A program made the translations under genes and the position numbers. Source: Bacteroidota bacterium (GTDB lineage: Bacteria > Bacteroidota > Rhodothermia > Rhodothermales > UBA10348). From it: 64,000 nucleotides of DNA. The stretch covers positions 21,256-85,255 of the forward strand of contig JAJCYQ010000099.1 of assembly GCA_029262835.1 (NCBI GenBank), written 5' to 3'. The stretch's first letter is position 1. Every line of letters starts with the position of its first letter. This document shows, one piece after another, positions 34,145 to 41,007 of this stretch. The notes under the pieces were generated by a model. That model was not told where the DNA came from. It ran no database searches and worked only from the letters and a program-made list of their open reading frames with translations.

Positions 34145-35299
34145 TCACGCCCCTGCATCCAGAATCCGGTTCATCCCGAGGGCGCTGATCGTCGCACTGA
34201 GCGGGAATACGTCATCTCCCGGGTACACGATGTGGGCGTTGTCCAGTTTCAGGTCCTTGCAGGCGGTCCGGAGTGATGGCGTAATGTGCGGCGAATCTGT
34301 GTGTTTGATCTCAAATCCGATGCGCCGTCCCCCCGCTATCAACATCAGGTCGAGTTCGGCGCGGCCGTAGACGGACCAGAAATAGCAGTCGCCCGGATCG
34401 GCCCGGTACTGCCGGATGATGCTCTCCAGCGCGAAACCTTCCCATGACGGGCCGAGTTTCGGGTGGAACTGTAGGGCATCCTGACTGTCCAGGCCGAGAA
34501 GCGTGTGCAGGATGCCAGAATCGCGAATGTAGATCTTCGGCGATTTTACCTGCCGCTTTTTGATGTTTTCGTGCCACGGAGCGAGCTGCCGGACCATGAA
34601 TGTGGACGACAACAGGTCAAGATAGCGCCTGATCGTGTTGTCAGACGCGCCGAACGATCGGCCCATCTCGGAATAGTTCATGGTCTGCCCGTGATAATGG
34701 GCGAGCATCATCCAGAATCGGCGTAGCGCCTCAGGTGCGATATTGATTCCCAGCGCGGGAATATCGCGCTCCAGGAACGTGGCAACGTACGCTTTTCGCC
34801 AGGCCGCCCCGGCCCGCTCGGATGCCGCCAGAAATGACGGAGGGTATCCGCCAGCATGCCACAGGTGACGCATGTGCCCGGGACCAACTTCGGCCAGCGA
34901 CAGCGGGGTCAATTCGATATGGCCAATTCGACCGGCCAGCGATTCGGATGACTGAGGGATCAGGTCGCGGGAGGCGCTCCCCAGAATCAGGAATCGGACG
35001 GGGCTGTAGGGTCGGTCCACGAGCACCCGCAGCACCTCGAAGAGGTCAGGCGCCCGCTGCACCTCATCGATCACCACGAGTCCCCGCAGATCCTGGAGCG
35101 CAAGTTTGGGCGATTCGAGACGCGCCCGATGAAGCGGATCCTCCAGGTCGAAACGCGTTACGCTTCCCGTAGCGTACCTGTCCGCGTACATGCGGGCCAG
35201 CGTCGTCTTGCCGCATTGCCGCGGCCCAAGGATGGCCACCACCGGATGCACGTCAAACTGAAACCGTATTTCCTCAAGGTATGCGGGGCGTTCGATCAT
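34145..35299 (-). CDS. ATP-binding protein with DUF4143 domain, 1
   Basis: A 384-residue protein. AILGPRQCGKTTLARMYADR (about 25-44) is Walker A, and LRGLVVIDEVQRAPDLF (about 70) is Walker B with the Asp-Glu pair. FLILGSASRDLI is the sensor strand. A winged-helix segment (MNYSEMGRSFGASDNTIRRYLDLL, about 210-233) precedes the C-terminal DUF4143 nuclease-like domain with the D-L-M-L...F-E-I-K-H pattern of PD-(D/E)xK-like folds. Function is unproven; such genes travel with TA and mobile islands. It lies convergent to the HEPN unit. Four TGGC repeats lie upstream. Confidence 0.87.
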   Translation of the reverse strand: MIERPAYLEEIRFQFDVHPVVAILGPRQCGKTTLARMYADRYATGSVTRFDLEDPLHRARLESPKLALQDLRGLVVIDEVQRAPDLFEVLRVLVDRPYSPVRFLILGSASRDLIPQSSESLAGRIGHIELTPLSLAEVGPGHMRHLWHAGGYPPSFLAASERAGAAWRKAYVATFLERDIPALGINIAPEALRRFWMMLAHYHGQTMNYSEMGRSFGASDNTIRRYLDLLSSTFMVRQLAPWHENIKKRQVKSPKIYIRDSGILHTLLGLDSQDALQFHPKLGPSWEGFALESIIRQYRADPGDCYFWSVYGRAELDLMLIAGGRRIGFEIKHTDSPHITPSLRTACKDLKLDNAHIVYPGDDVFPLSATISALGMNRILDAGA

Positions 35300-35450
35300 G
35301 AGTACACGTCAGTAGCTGGCGGCGTTGTGGGCGTCAACGGGCGTGAAGAAGTGTGAAGGGTCGTGAATATTCGACACGTGATGTCGAGATTTCACAAGAT
35401 ACTGAATTTCTGGACGTCAGGGTTTCCCCTCATCCCGAACCACACGAATT

Positions 35451-35483
35451 TGGCCCAAATGGCATAATGTGGCACTAAGTGGC
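35451..35483. repeat. Four TGGC repeats at 9-10 bp spacing
   Basis: TGGC starts at 35451, 35460, 35470 and 35480, close to one helical turn apart, inside the 207-bp gap between the DUF4143 start (35299) and the HTH gene stop (35507). On the minus strand they read as GCCA repeats about 150 bp ahead of the DUF4143 gene. The rest of the gap shows nothing I can name. Possible regulatory array. Confidence 0.45.
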
Positions 35484-35506
35484 GCATTCTCGCCGGAACG
35501 AGGCTT

Positions 35507-35989
35507 TCAAAGGCTGACAGGCGGTTCCGCGGAGTCCGTAATGGTTACGTCCACGGACTTGTTGGCCAGGCGGAGGAGCGTGAGGAGCTGTCCAAGTGAC
35601 TTCGAAGGGCTGTTCCGGTCGAAGAGGCGGTAGATCTGGGCGGGCGAGGTGCCGAGTATTCGGGCCACCTGTCGTTTTCCGAGCCCGCTCTCCGCAAGTC
35701 CCCTTTCGGCTGCCGTCGCCAGTCGGTGCAGGAGCAGCTCCTCCAGATACTCTGGATCCAGGTTCACTTCCCTCACCGCATCCATATGGATGGTATCCTC
35801 CTCTCCCGACGCCAACGCATACGTGAACGCCTCGCACCCCAATTCCGGATCAGGGTACACCCGAGCCACCGGATTCTCCTGCGTCGGCTGCAGCCTCAGC
35901 TTGACGTATGGAAACAGATACGTTCGGCCACCGGCACGGACACTGAACTCCCGGCTGCGGCGATTCGGTTTGACGTCAGATATTTTCAT
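35507..35989 (-). CDS. Helix-turn-helix antitoxin-like protein paired with DUF4160
   Basis: A 160-residue protein. The first about 75 residues form a beta-rich domain (SREFSVRAGGRTYLFPYVKL), resembling DUF2442-like modules. The HTH lies at about 105-125: GLGKRQVARILGTSPAQIYR, followed by LFDRNSPSKSLGQLLTLLRL. The gene starts as an ATGA overlap with the DUF4160 gene. By context it is the antitoxin and repressor of that pair. Its C-terminus ends in a short loose tail. Confidence 0.75.
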   Translation of the reverse strand: MKISDVKPNRRSREFSVRAGGRTYLFPYVKLRLQPTQENPVARVYPDPELGCEAFTYALASGEEDTIHMDAVREVNLDPEYLEELLLHRLATAAERGLAESGLGKRQVARILGTSPAQIYRLFDRNSPSKSLGQLLTLLRLANKSVDVTITDSAEPPVSL

Positions 35990-36180
35990 ATTGCACCGTT
36001 TTCTCGAAGCTCATCAATAAGCTTCCGAACCTTTGCCGTTGCACATCCTTTCATGGCAATGTTGTTTTCAAGATCCCACTTCACAATGAGCCGCCCATCT
36101 TTGTAGACATGAACATGGTACGGATCGTGATCGCCCACCCACGTCAAGAATACGTAGCCACCCCGCCTTATCTTCCCCAT
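35986..36180 (-). CDS. DUF4160 domain protein (putative toxin)
   Basis: A 64-residue protein: MGKIRRGGYVFLTWVGDHDP, YHVHVYKDGRLIVKWDLENN and KVRKLIDELRENGAI. The H-x-H-V pair and W-D-L-E-N match the short DUF4160 type. Members are suspected RelE/HigB-like toxins and are usually encoded next to an HTH antitoxin, as here. Activity has not been demonstrated for this type to my knowledge. A short palindrome lies upstream. Confidence 0.82.
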   Translation of the reverse strand: MGKIRRGGYVFLTWVGDHDPYHVHVYKDGRLIVKWDLENNIAMKGCATAKVRKLIDELRENGAI

Positions 36181-36190
36181 CGGAGTTAAT

Positions 36191-36208
36191 GTTATCAGTT
36201 TTGGTAAC
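36191..36208 (-). promoter_or_regulatory. Imperfect palindrome upstream of the DUF4160-HTH pair
   Basis: GTTATC-AGTTTT-GGTAAC, an inverted repeat of 6-bp arms with one mismatch, starts 10 bp before the DUF4160 start codon. Position and symmetry suit an operator for the HTH protein. It is short, so chance is possible. Confidence 0.4.
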
Positions 36209-36551
36209 GTCTTATTCCAGAATGCGTTCCGGTCCTGACTGGATAGACCCGATGCCAGTCATAACGTAACTGCACAGACTCAGTCTGACCGCTAATAACG
36301 CCTTCCAGGGTCTGCCCGAGTGCATCCCGAACGCTATTGGATTCTGGATATGTCCAGGATCCCGCTTCAGTCCGGCTTCTTCAAGACGCGCTGCCGCCTC
36401 ATTTCCACAAAATATCGCGATCCGCTCAGCGGGTTGTACCTCTCGGCGGACCGCACCGGCCAGTGTTTGAAAGCTGAGCTTGTCGAAATCGAAAGAGTAA
36501 CATGTTGCGATGGCGAGGGTAGACCGAAGACGCAGGCTCAGCCTTCAGACT

Positions 36552-36668
36552 TTGAAACATGAGCCTGCTTCCTGGGCTGGCAGGTCTGCACCGCGTATGT
36601 CACTTGGTGGATTTTTGAAAGATGAGCCTGCTTCTTTAGCGGGGCGTGTCTACACCGCATATGTCACC
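36552..36668 (+). repeat. Two about 55-bp direct repeats in a gene-free stretch
   Basis: TTGAAACATGAGCCTGCTTC (from 36552) and TTGAAAGATGAGCCTGCTTC (from about 36614) start two diverged copies that both continue to a CACCGC..ATGTCAC segment, offset by about 62 bp. The wider gap 36209-36748 holds no gene I can support. It may contain decayed coding sequence: an open minus-strand frame without a start spans much of 36240-36530. Confidence 0.6.
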
Positions 36669-36728
36669 TGCGGACTGGCCGGTTTCCCGGCCCATGAAGA
36701 CTCGGCCTGCGCCCTCGCAGACAGGTGA

Positions 36729-36937
36729 TTGCTCGTGAGTCGCGCGCCATGTTGAATGTGGCGCGCGACACGAACGGCCGTGAGCCCGCCACTGGCAGTG
36801 GGATGTGGGCCGTCTTGGCCTTCTACCGCGCCATTTGAGGTGCCTCTCACGCCATGAAATCAGACGGGCAAGGTCCAAATACCTCGTTTTCAGCATTATT
36901 TGAGGGGTTTTTCCGGTTTTGGCCGCGATTCGCGCCA
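36729..36937 (-). repeat. Half-element D: seven TGGCGC-type sites on the minus strand
   Basis: Read on the minus strand, TGGCGC-type sites start at 36937, then after 83 bp at 36854, 36833, 36812 (degenerate CGGCCC), 36791, 36770 (TGTCGC) and 36749, in an exact 21-bp period. Outer end reads TGGCGCGAATC, close to TGGCGCGATTC of half-element C. The spacer has a CAAAT/ATTTG stem followed by a GGGGTTTTTCC run. It faces half-element C, with the whole TA island between them. Confidence 0.82.
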
Positions 36938-37001
36938 TTGGAGGGCCCAGAGCACCACAAGCGCGGGCAGGGCCGGAGCCGCGACCGCAGCCCCCCAAAC
37001 C

Positions 37002-37940
37002 CTACAACCGGTACGCGTCCTGGAAGCCGCGGACGGCGGCAACGAGGTCGGCTTCGGCCTGGTCGGGGCCGCCCGCGAGGTTGCTCACCAGGCTGCCGTA
37101 GTTCAAATCGCGCGAGACGTGGATCCGGTCGAGCGGGCGGCCCAGTGCCTGCTCCACGACGTCGACCACTTCGCGGACAGAGAGTTCGTGTTGGAAGAGG
37201 TTGAGGGGGGCGGCGGACACGTCCAACGGCCGCAGCGCCGCCTCCACAATACGTTCCACCACAAAGGGAAGCGCCACAAAGAGTTTGCGCTGCCCGCCCT
37301 GGCCGTAGATGTGCACCTGACCCGACTGCAGCGCGCTCACGATCAGCGAGTTCACGACCGTATCGGTGCGCACGCACGCATTGTATCCAAACACCTGTCC
37401 AAGCCGCAGAATGACCGGCTCCACCGCACCAGGCTCGCTGGCCGCGCCCTGCGATCCGCCGAGGGCCGCCACGTAGCGCTCCCCTTCGAACTTGCTGATG
37501 GCATACGGATCGGACGGCGCCGGAACCGAGCCCTCCTCGATCACGGCATCCTTTCCGTACACCGATGTCGTGCTGAGGTAGACGACGCGCCGCACCGTCG
37601 CATCCGGCGTGCGCAGCAGATTGCAGAGCGATGCCGTTCCCCAGCGGTTGACCTGCTCGTAGACCACATCCTCGTAGTAGAACTGCGTGTGGCGCGTCAC
37701 GCCCGCCGCGTGCACGACCACATCAATGCCGCGCAGCAGGCTCGCCATTTCGTGCGCATCCAGAATATTCGCCTCCCGGAACCGCGTTTTCGTAAGGCGC
37801 CCTGCCCCGAAGAGGAACTGTGTCCGACTCCCGGCGAGATTGTCGACCACGACGACGGACGATACGCGCGCGTCGGCATCGAGCCGTTCCACAACCGCCG
37901 AGCCGATGTACCCCGCCCCGCCCGTTACAAGAATGTTCAT
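37002..37940 (-). CDS. NAD-dependent epimerase/dehydratase
   Basis: About 312 residues from the ATG at 37940 (MNILVTGGAGYIGSAVVERL). The longer upstream frame is the shadow of cysH. It shows the GxxGxxG NAD loop, VVVHAAGVTRHTQ, VYLSTTSVYG (Ser/Thr) and DPYAISKFEGERY (Tyr-x-x-x-Lys). This is the extended SDR family acting on nucleotide sugars. It is ATGA-coupled to cysH, an unusual partner. Its substrate cannot be determined. Confidence 0.85.
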   Translation of the reverse strand: MNILVTGGAGYIGSAVVERLDADARVSSVVVVDNLAGSRTQFLFGAGRLTKTRFREANILDAHEMASLLRGIDVVVHAAGVTRHTQFYYEDVVYEQVNRWGTASLCNLLRTPDATVRRVVYLSTTSVYGKDAVIEEGSVPAPSDPYAISKFEGERYVAALGGSQGAASEPGAVEPVILRLGQVFGYNACVRTDTVVNSLIVSALQSGQVHIYGQGGQRKLFVALPFVVERIVEAALRPLDVSAAPLNLFQHELSVREVVDVVEQALGRPLDRIHVSRDLNYGSLVSNLAGGPDQAEADLVAAVRGFQDAYRL

Positions 37941-38620
37941 GTGTGCAGCCCGCATTCCGATTTCTGCATGCCCGCCCAGCGCGCCCCCCGCGCCGCCGAT
38001 CCCGAACCCGCCGCCACCTCCGGCCGCGCCGTACACGGCGCGCATCCAATGCTCGTGTAGCCCTTCTCGCCGAGCGGATGCGCGGGCAGTTCGAACGCCG
38101 CCGCATACGCCGCCACATCGCCAGCCGTCCACGCCAGCATGGGCCGCACGTGCCGCACCCCCTGGCCGTCGACCATAACCGGATCCATCGCCGAGCGGTG
38201 GCTCGTCTGGTCGCGCCGAACCCCCGTCACCCACATATCGCCCGGCCGCAGCACTTCGCGCAGCGGCATCACCTTGTTGCGGCGGCAGCACGCATCGGGC
38301 GAGCGGTAGTACTCGGGCAGCGCCCGCGCACCCCCATCCGGCAGCGCCGCGTGCTGCGCCGAGCTGCCAATCCAGCGGACATCGATCCCGAACCGGCGCG
38401 AAAGCGCATCGACAAATCCGTACGTCTCCGCAAAATGATACCCGGTGTCGATGAAAAGCACCTCCACATCAAGTCCGTTCGATGCCACGACATGCAGCAG
38501 CGGCACGCTCTGCGTCTGGAACGACGACGTCATATAGACCTGCCCGCCGGCCGCCCGCGTCGCCTCCGCCTCGCGCCGAATGAGACGCACCGCCTCTGCC
38601 GCTTTGTTCTGAAATGTCAT
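37937..38620 (-). CDS. cysH: Phosphoadenylyl/adenylyl-sulfate reductase
   Basis: About 227 residues from the ATG at 38620, which overlaps the DUF4143 stop as ATGA; a GTG six bases upstream is in frame. EVLFIDTGYHFAETYGFVDA is the PP-loop-like sulfate-binding region, and the C-terminal ECGLHT holds the catalytic Cys. Cys pairs DACCRRNK (about 111) and CAPC (about 200) are the [4Fe-4S] ligands found in APS-type reductases. It reduces activated sulfate to sulfite. In the same genome section cysD-cysNC supply its substrate, but on the other side of the TA island. Confidence 0.93.
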   Translation of the reverse strand: MTFQNKAAEAVRLIRREAEATRAAGGQVYMTSSFQTQSVPLLHVVASNGLDVEVLFIDTGYHFAETYGFVDALSRRFGIDVRWIGSSAQHAALPDGGARALPEYYRSPDACCRRNKVMPLREVLRPGDMWVTGVRRDQTSHRSAMDPVMVDGQGVRHVRPMLAWTAGDVAAYAAAFELPAHPLGEKGYTSIGCAPCTARPEVAAGSGSAARGARWAGMQKSECGLHT

Positions 38621-39837
38621 TGCCACAGGCAGGAAAGAGGAACAATGGAAAGCTTGTCCGATCGGGGGATGATCCGATCGCCGTCGTAAAGTACCGCGCC
38701 ATAGGCAAACCGGTCGCCTGTGGCATCGGCCAATTTCTGCAGACCCTTGACATCCGACAGGCCCACCGTCGCCGAGGCCTTCGTTTCAATTCCAACGAGC
38801 ATTCCGTCGGCCCGCTCAAGCACGATATCTACCTCACTCTTCGCGTAATCACGAAAATGATTGATGCTCGCCTCGAGGTCATTCGCCGCAATCTGCTTTC
38901 TGACTTCGCCGTAGACAAAGCTCTCCAGCATGGGGCCGAATGCCGTCCGATCCGTACGCACCTTGTCCGCCGTCAATCCTTTGGCCGCAGCCAGCAGGGC
39001 GGAATCTACAAAATGCAATTTTGGCGTCTTGACCATCTGTTTCAGCACGTTTGAATGCCATGGTGCGGCCACAGAAACAAGAAATATCTGCTCAAGCAGG
39101 CCGATATACCTCCGCGCTGTCTTGTGATCAATGCCTATTTTCCCGCCGATTTCCGAGTAGTTGATGAGCTCGGCGGAGTAGTGCGCCAGGAGCCGCACGA
39201 AGCGGGGCAGCTCGGTAAGCCGCTCGATCTGCGCGATGTCCTGGAGATCCTTAAGTAAAATGGAATCCAGGTAGGACCGCGCCCAGGCCTGCCGCCTCGC
39301 TTCCGACTGGCGGGCAATGACCTCCGGAAATCCACCCCGCAGAACGAGATCGACCAGGTCATCTCCCAGTACTGGATGATCGGGGGCCGCTACGCGTCCC
39401 TCAAAGAGCCCCTCCAGGAACGTGGACCGCCGCCCGAACTGCTCACTGGCAGAGAGTGGATACATCCGGATTGTTTCCATGCGCCCCGCCAGACTGTCTG
39501 CAACACGCGGCAGCGTGAGTATGTTTGCCGATCCGGTCAGCAGAAAGCGTCCAGGCCCATTCGTCTCATCAACCTCCTTCTTGATGGCCAGCAGCAGCTC
39601 GGGTACACGCTGGATTTCGTCGATGACGGCGCACCCGAGGCCCCGGATGAACCCGACCGGATCGGCCTTCGCGGCATCGAGCGTCGTCTGGTCATCCAGT
39701 GTCACATACGTGCGCTCGTTCGTCTCCATGCTTCGCACCAGCGTCGTCTTTCCAGACCGCCTCGGTCCTATGACGAGCACAACCGGAGTGTCTCCGAGCG
39801 CATCCAGTACGCGAGATTCGATGTGTCGATCAATCAT
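38617..39837 (-). CDS. ATP-binding protein with DUF4143 domain, 2
   Basis: About 406 residues from the ATG at 39837; a GTG two codons upstream is in frame. VLVIGPRRSGKTTLVRSMET is Walker A, CAVIDEIQRVPELLLAIK Walker B, and RFLLTGSANILTLPRVADSL the sensor. INYSEIGGKIGIDHKTARRY (about 230) is the winged helix, and the C-terminal DUF4143 domain includes EVDIVLERADGMLVGIETKA (PD-(D/E)xK-like). It is a paralogue, not a close copy, of the gene at 34145. It is preceded by a 22-bp iteron array and coupled to cysH. Confidence 0.88.
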   Translation of the reverse strand: MIDRHIESRVLDALGDTPVVLVIGPRRSGKTTLVRSMETNERTYVTLDDQTTLDAAKADPVGFIRGLGCAVIDEIQRVPELLLAIKKEVDETNGPGRFLLTGSANILTLPRVADSLAGRMETIRMYPLSASEQFGRRSTFLEGLFEGRVAAPDHPVLGDDLVDLVLRGGFPEVIARQSEARRQAWARSYLDSILLKDLQDIAQIERLTELPRFVRLLAHYSAELINYSEIGGKIGIDHKTARRYIGLLEQIFLVSVAAPWHSNVLKQMVKTPKLHFVDSALLAAAKGLTADKVRTDRTAFGPMLESFVYGEVRKQIAANDLEASINHFRDYAKSEVDIVLERADGMLVGIETKASATVGLSDVKGLQKLADATGDRFAYGAVLYDGDRIIPRSDKLSIVPLSCLWQ

Positions 39838-39861
39838 GTGCACGCCACCCCTATTCTTGAA

Positions 39862-39960
39862 GATTGGGAATCAAGTATACGAAATTTGGGAATCAACTCC
39901 CTGAAATTTGGGAACTGACCTCCCTAAATTTGGGAACCATCCTTCCGAAATCTGGGAATC
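39862..39960. repeat. Five-copy 22-bp iteron array upstream of DUF4143 gene 2
   Basis: TTGGGAA cores start at 39864, 39886, 39908, 39930 and (as CTGGGAA) 39952, exactly 22 bp apart, most within AAATTTGGGAA. The array fills almost the whole gap between the RES stop (39964) and the DUF4143 start (39837). With about two helical turns per unit it looks like a multi-site operator. A CRISPR origin is unlikely because units are too short and there are no unique spacers. Confidence 0.85.
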
Positions 39961-39963
39961 CAA

Positions 39964-40428
39964 TCACCGGAGCCGCGCATCCACATCGAGCGGAAACGGT
40001 CCGCGGATGGCGATTCTGTTCATATCTGGATGTGACGGATTGAGCAGATAATTGTGGTGCCCCGGCACGACGACGCTCGGCACGCGAAGAACCGCACTCT
40101 GCGCAGCCGCCACCCACATATCGCCAATATGCTGGGTAGACGTGGGCGCCGGGACATCGCGACAATCGCCCGGCAGATGCTCGCCTGGCAGTTCGTCGAT
40201 CATATCGCAGTCTATGTCCGCTTCAAAGACCACGCGATCCCTGAGACCCCGAAAAGAAACCATATGTACGCGCAGTTCGAGAACCGCCAGCGCATACGAG
40301 TCCGACGTGTAGACGAGTGCCGTGCCGTGGCTGTTAAGCCGACCGCCGAGCCGCGCCTGCCGCGCCCCGTCTCCACTGAAGGCCGAGCCCGCGTGCTTAC
40401 TTCGTACGATGCGCCAGACGGTAACCAT
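39964..40428 (-). CDS. RES-domain toxin (NAD+ phosphorylase/glycohydrolase type)
   Basis: A 154-residue protein from the ATG at 40428 (MVTVWRIVRSKHAGSAFSGD). GARQARLGGRLNSHGTALVY has the conserved Arg and the G-R-x-N-x-x-G segment, and YTSDSYALAVLELRVHM supplies Tyr and Glu of the RES motif; the conserved Ser lies in PSVVVPGHHNYLLNPSHP. RES toxins degrade NAD+ in the cytoplasm. It follows its Xre antitoxin by 11 bp. The family is well established with Xre partners. Confidence 0.9.
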   Translation of the reverse strand: MVTVWRIVRSKHAGSAFSGDGARQARLGGRLNSHGTALVYTSDSYALAVLELRVHMVSFRGLRDRVVFEADIDCDMIDELPGEHLPGDCRDVPAPTSTQHIGDMWVAAAQSAVLRVPSVVVPGHHNYLLNPSHPDMNRIAIRGPFPLDVDARLR

Positions 40429-40439
40429 AGAGCTTCCCG

Positions 40440-40895
40440 TCAGGCCAGAACGCCATAATCCATCCGGTCGAGCAGCGCATCGACCTCGATCGTTCCTGTT
40501 TCGGTCTGCAGATAGGATAGCGGCGTTTCGCCGCCAAGTGCCCATAGCGGCGTGTGAATCCACTGGCGGGCCTCGTCCGCCGCGAGCCGATCACCGCCAA
40601 AGACATCGACGGCGCGTTCGAATACGCGGGCCACACGGTACAACCGATCGGATTCCTCCTGGTCGAGGCGCCCCGCCTTGCGGCGCCTTGCCAACGTCCG
40701 GGTAGACGTGCCCATGATGAGAGCCAACTCCTCCTCGTCGAGGTCCGCATTCGCGCCGAGCCTTTCGAGCGCCGCAGGCGAGAACCCATCCTTGACGCGC
40801 CCAAGTATGTCGGCCGTGGAACGCGCGCGCAGGCCAAGCGACCAGCCGAGTACGCCGCGTGCCGGATTCGGTGTCTGTCGTAATGGGATGGTCAT
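40440..40895 (-). CDS. Xre/MbcA/ParS-type antitoxin (DUF2384)
   Basis: About 151 residues from the ATG at 40895 (MTIPLRQTPNPARGVLGWSL). DILGRVKDGFSPAALERLGA and LALIMGTSTRTLARRRKAGR form the HTH, and the C-terminal DRLYRVARVFERAVDVFGGD with ADEARQWIHTPLWALGGETP is the toxin-binding DUF2384 domain. The open frame continues upstream without homology and crosses the operator palindrome. It neutralises the RES toxin and represses the operon. Confidence 0.9.
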   Translation of the reverse strand: MTIPLRQTPNPARGVLGWSLGLRARSTADILGRVKDGFSPAALERLGANADLDEEELALIMGTSTRTLARRRKAGRLDQEESDRLYRVARVFERAVDVFGGDRLAADEARQWIHTPLWALGGETPLSYLQTETGTIEVDALLDRMDYGVLA

Positions 40896-40907
40896 GGTGT
40901 GAATGTT

Positions 40908-40944
40908 TTTGCCATTTGGCTGTTTATTACAGCCACGTGGCAAA
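40908..40944 (-). promoter_or_regulatory. Double inverted repeat: probable RES-Xre operator
   Basis: TTTGCCA (40908), TGGCTGT (40917), ACAGCCA (40929) and TGGCAAA (40938) form two nested perfect 7-bp inverted repeats with 2-bp gaps and a 5-bp centre. It lies 13-49 bp upstream of the Xre ATG. Autoregulation by the Xre antitoxin is the expected use. Confidence 0.75.
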
Positions 40945-41007
40945 CGCCGGTTGGTTCCCCGTCGCGGAGCACCTCGCTCCACGGGTGGCCGCTGGGCACT
41001 TGAAGGC

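Noticed and set aside
37941..38291. N-terminal extension of the epimerase
   Set aside because: It lies wholly in cysH, is Gly/Ala/Arg-rich, and a perfect family start is at 37940.
39862..39960. 22-bp array as CRISPR or replication origin
   Set aside because: Units are too short for CRISPR, and there is no replication initiator gene; operator is the simpler reading.
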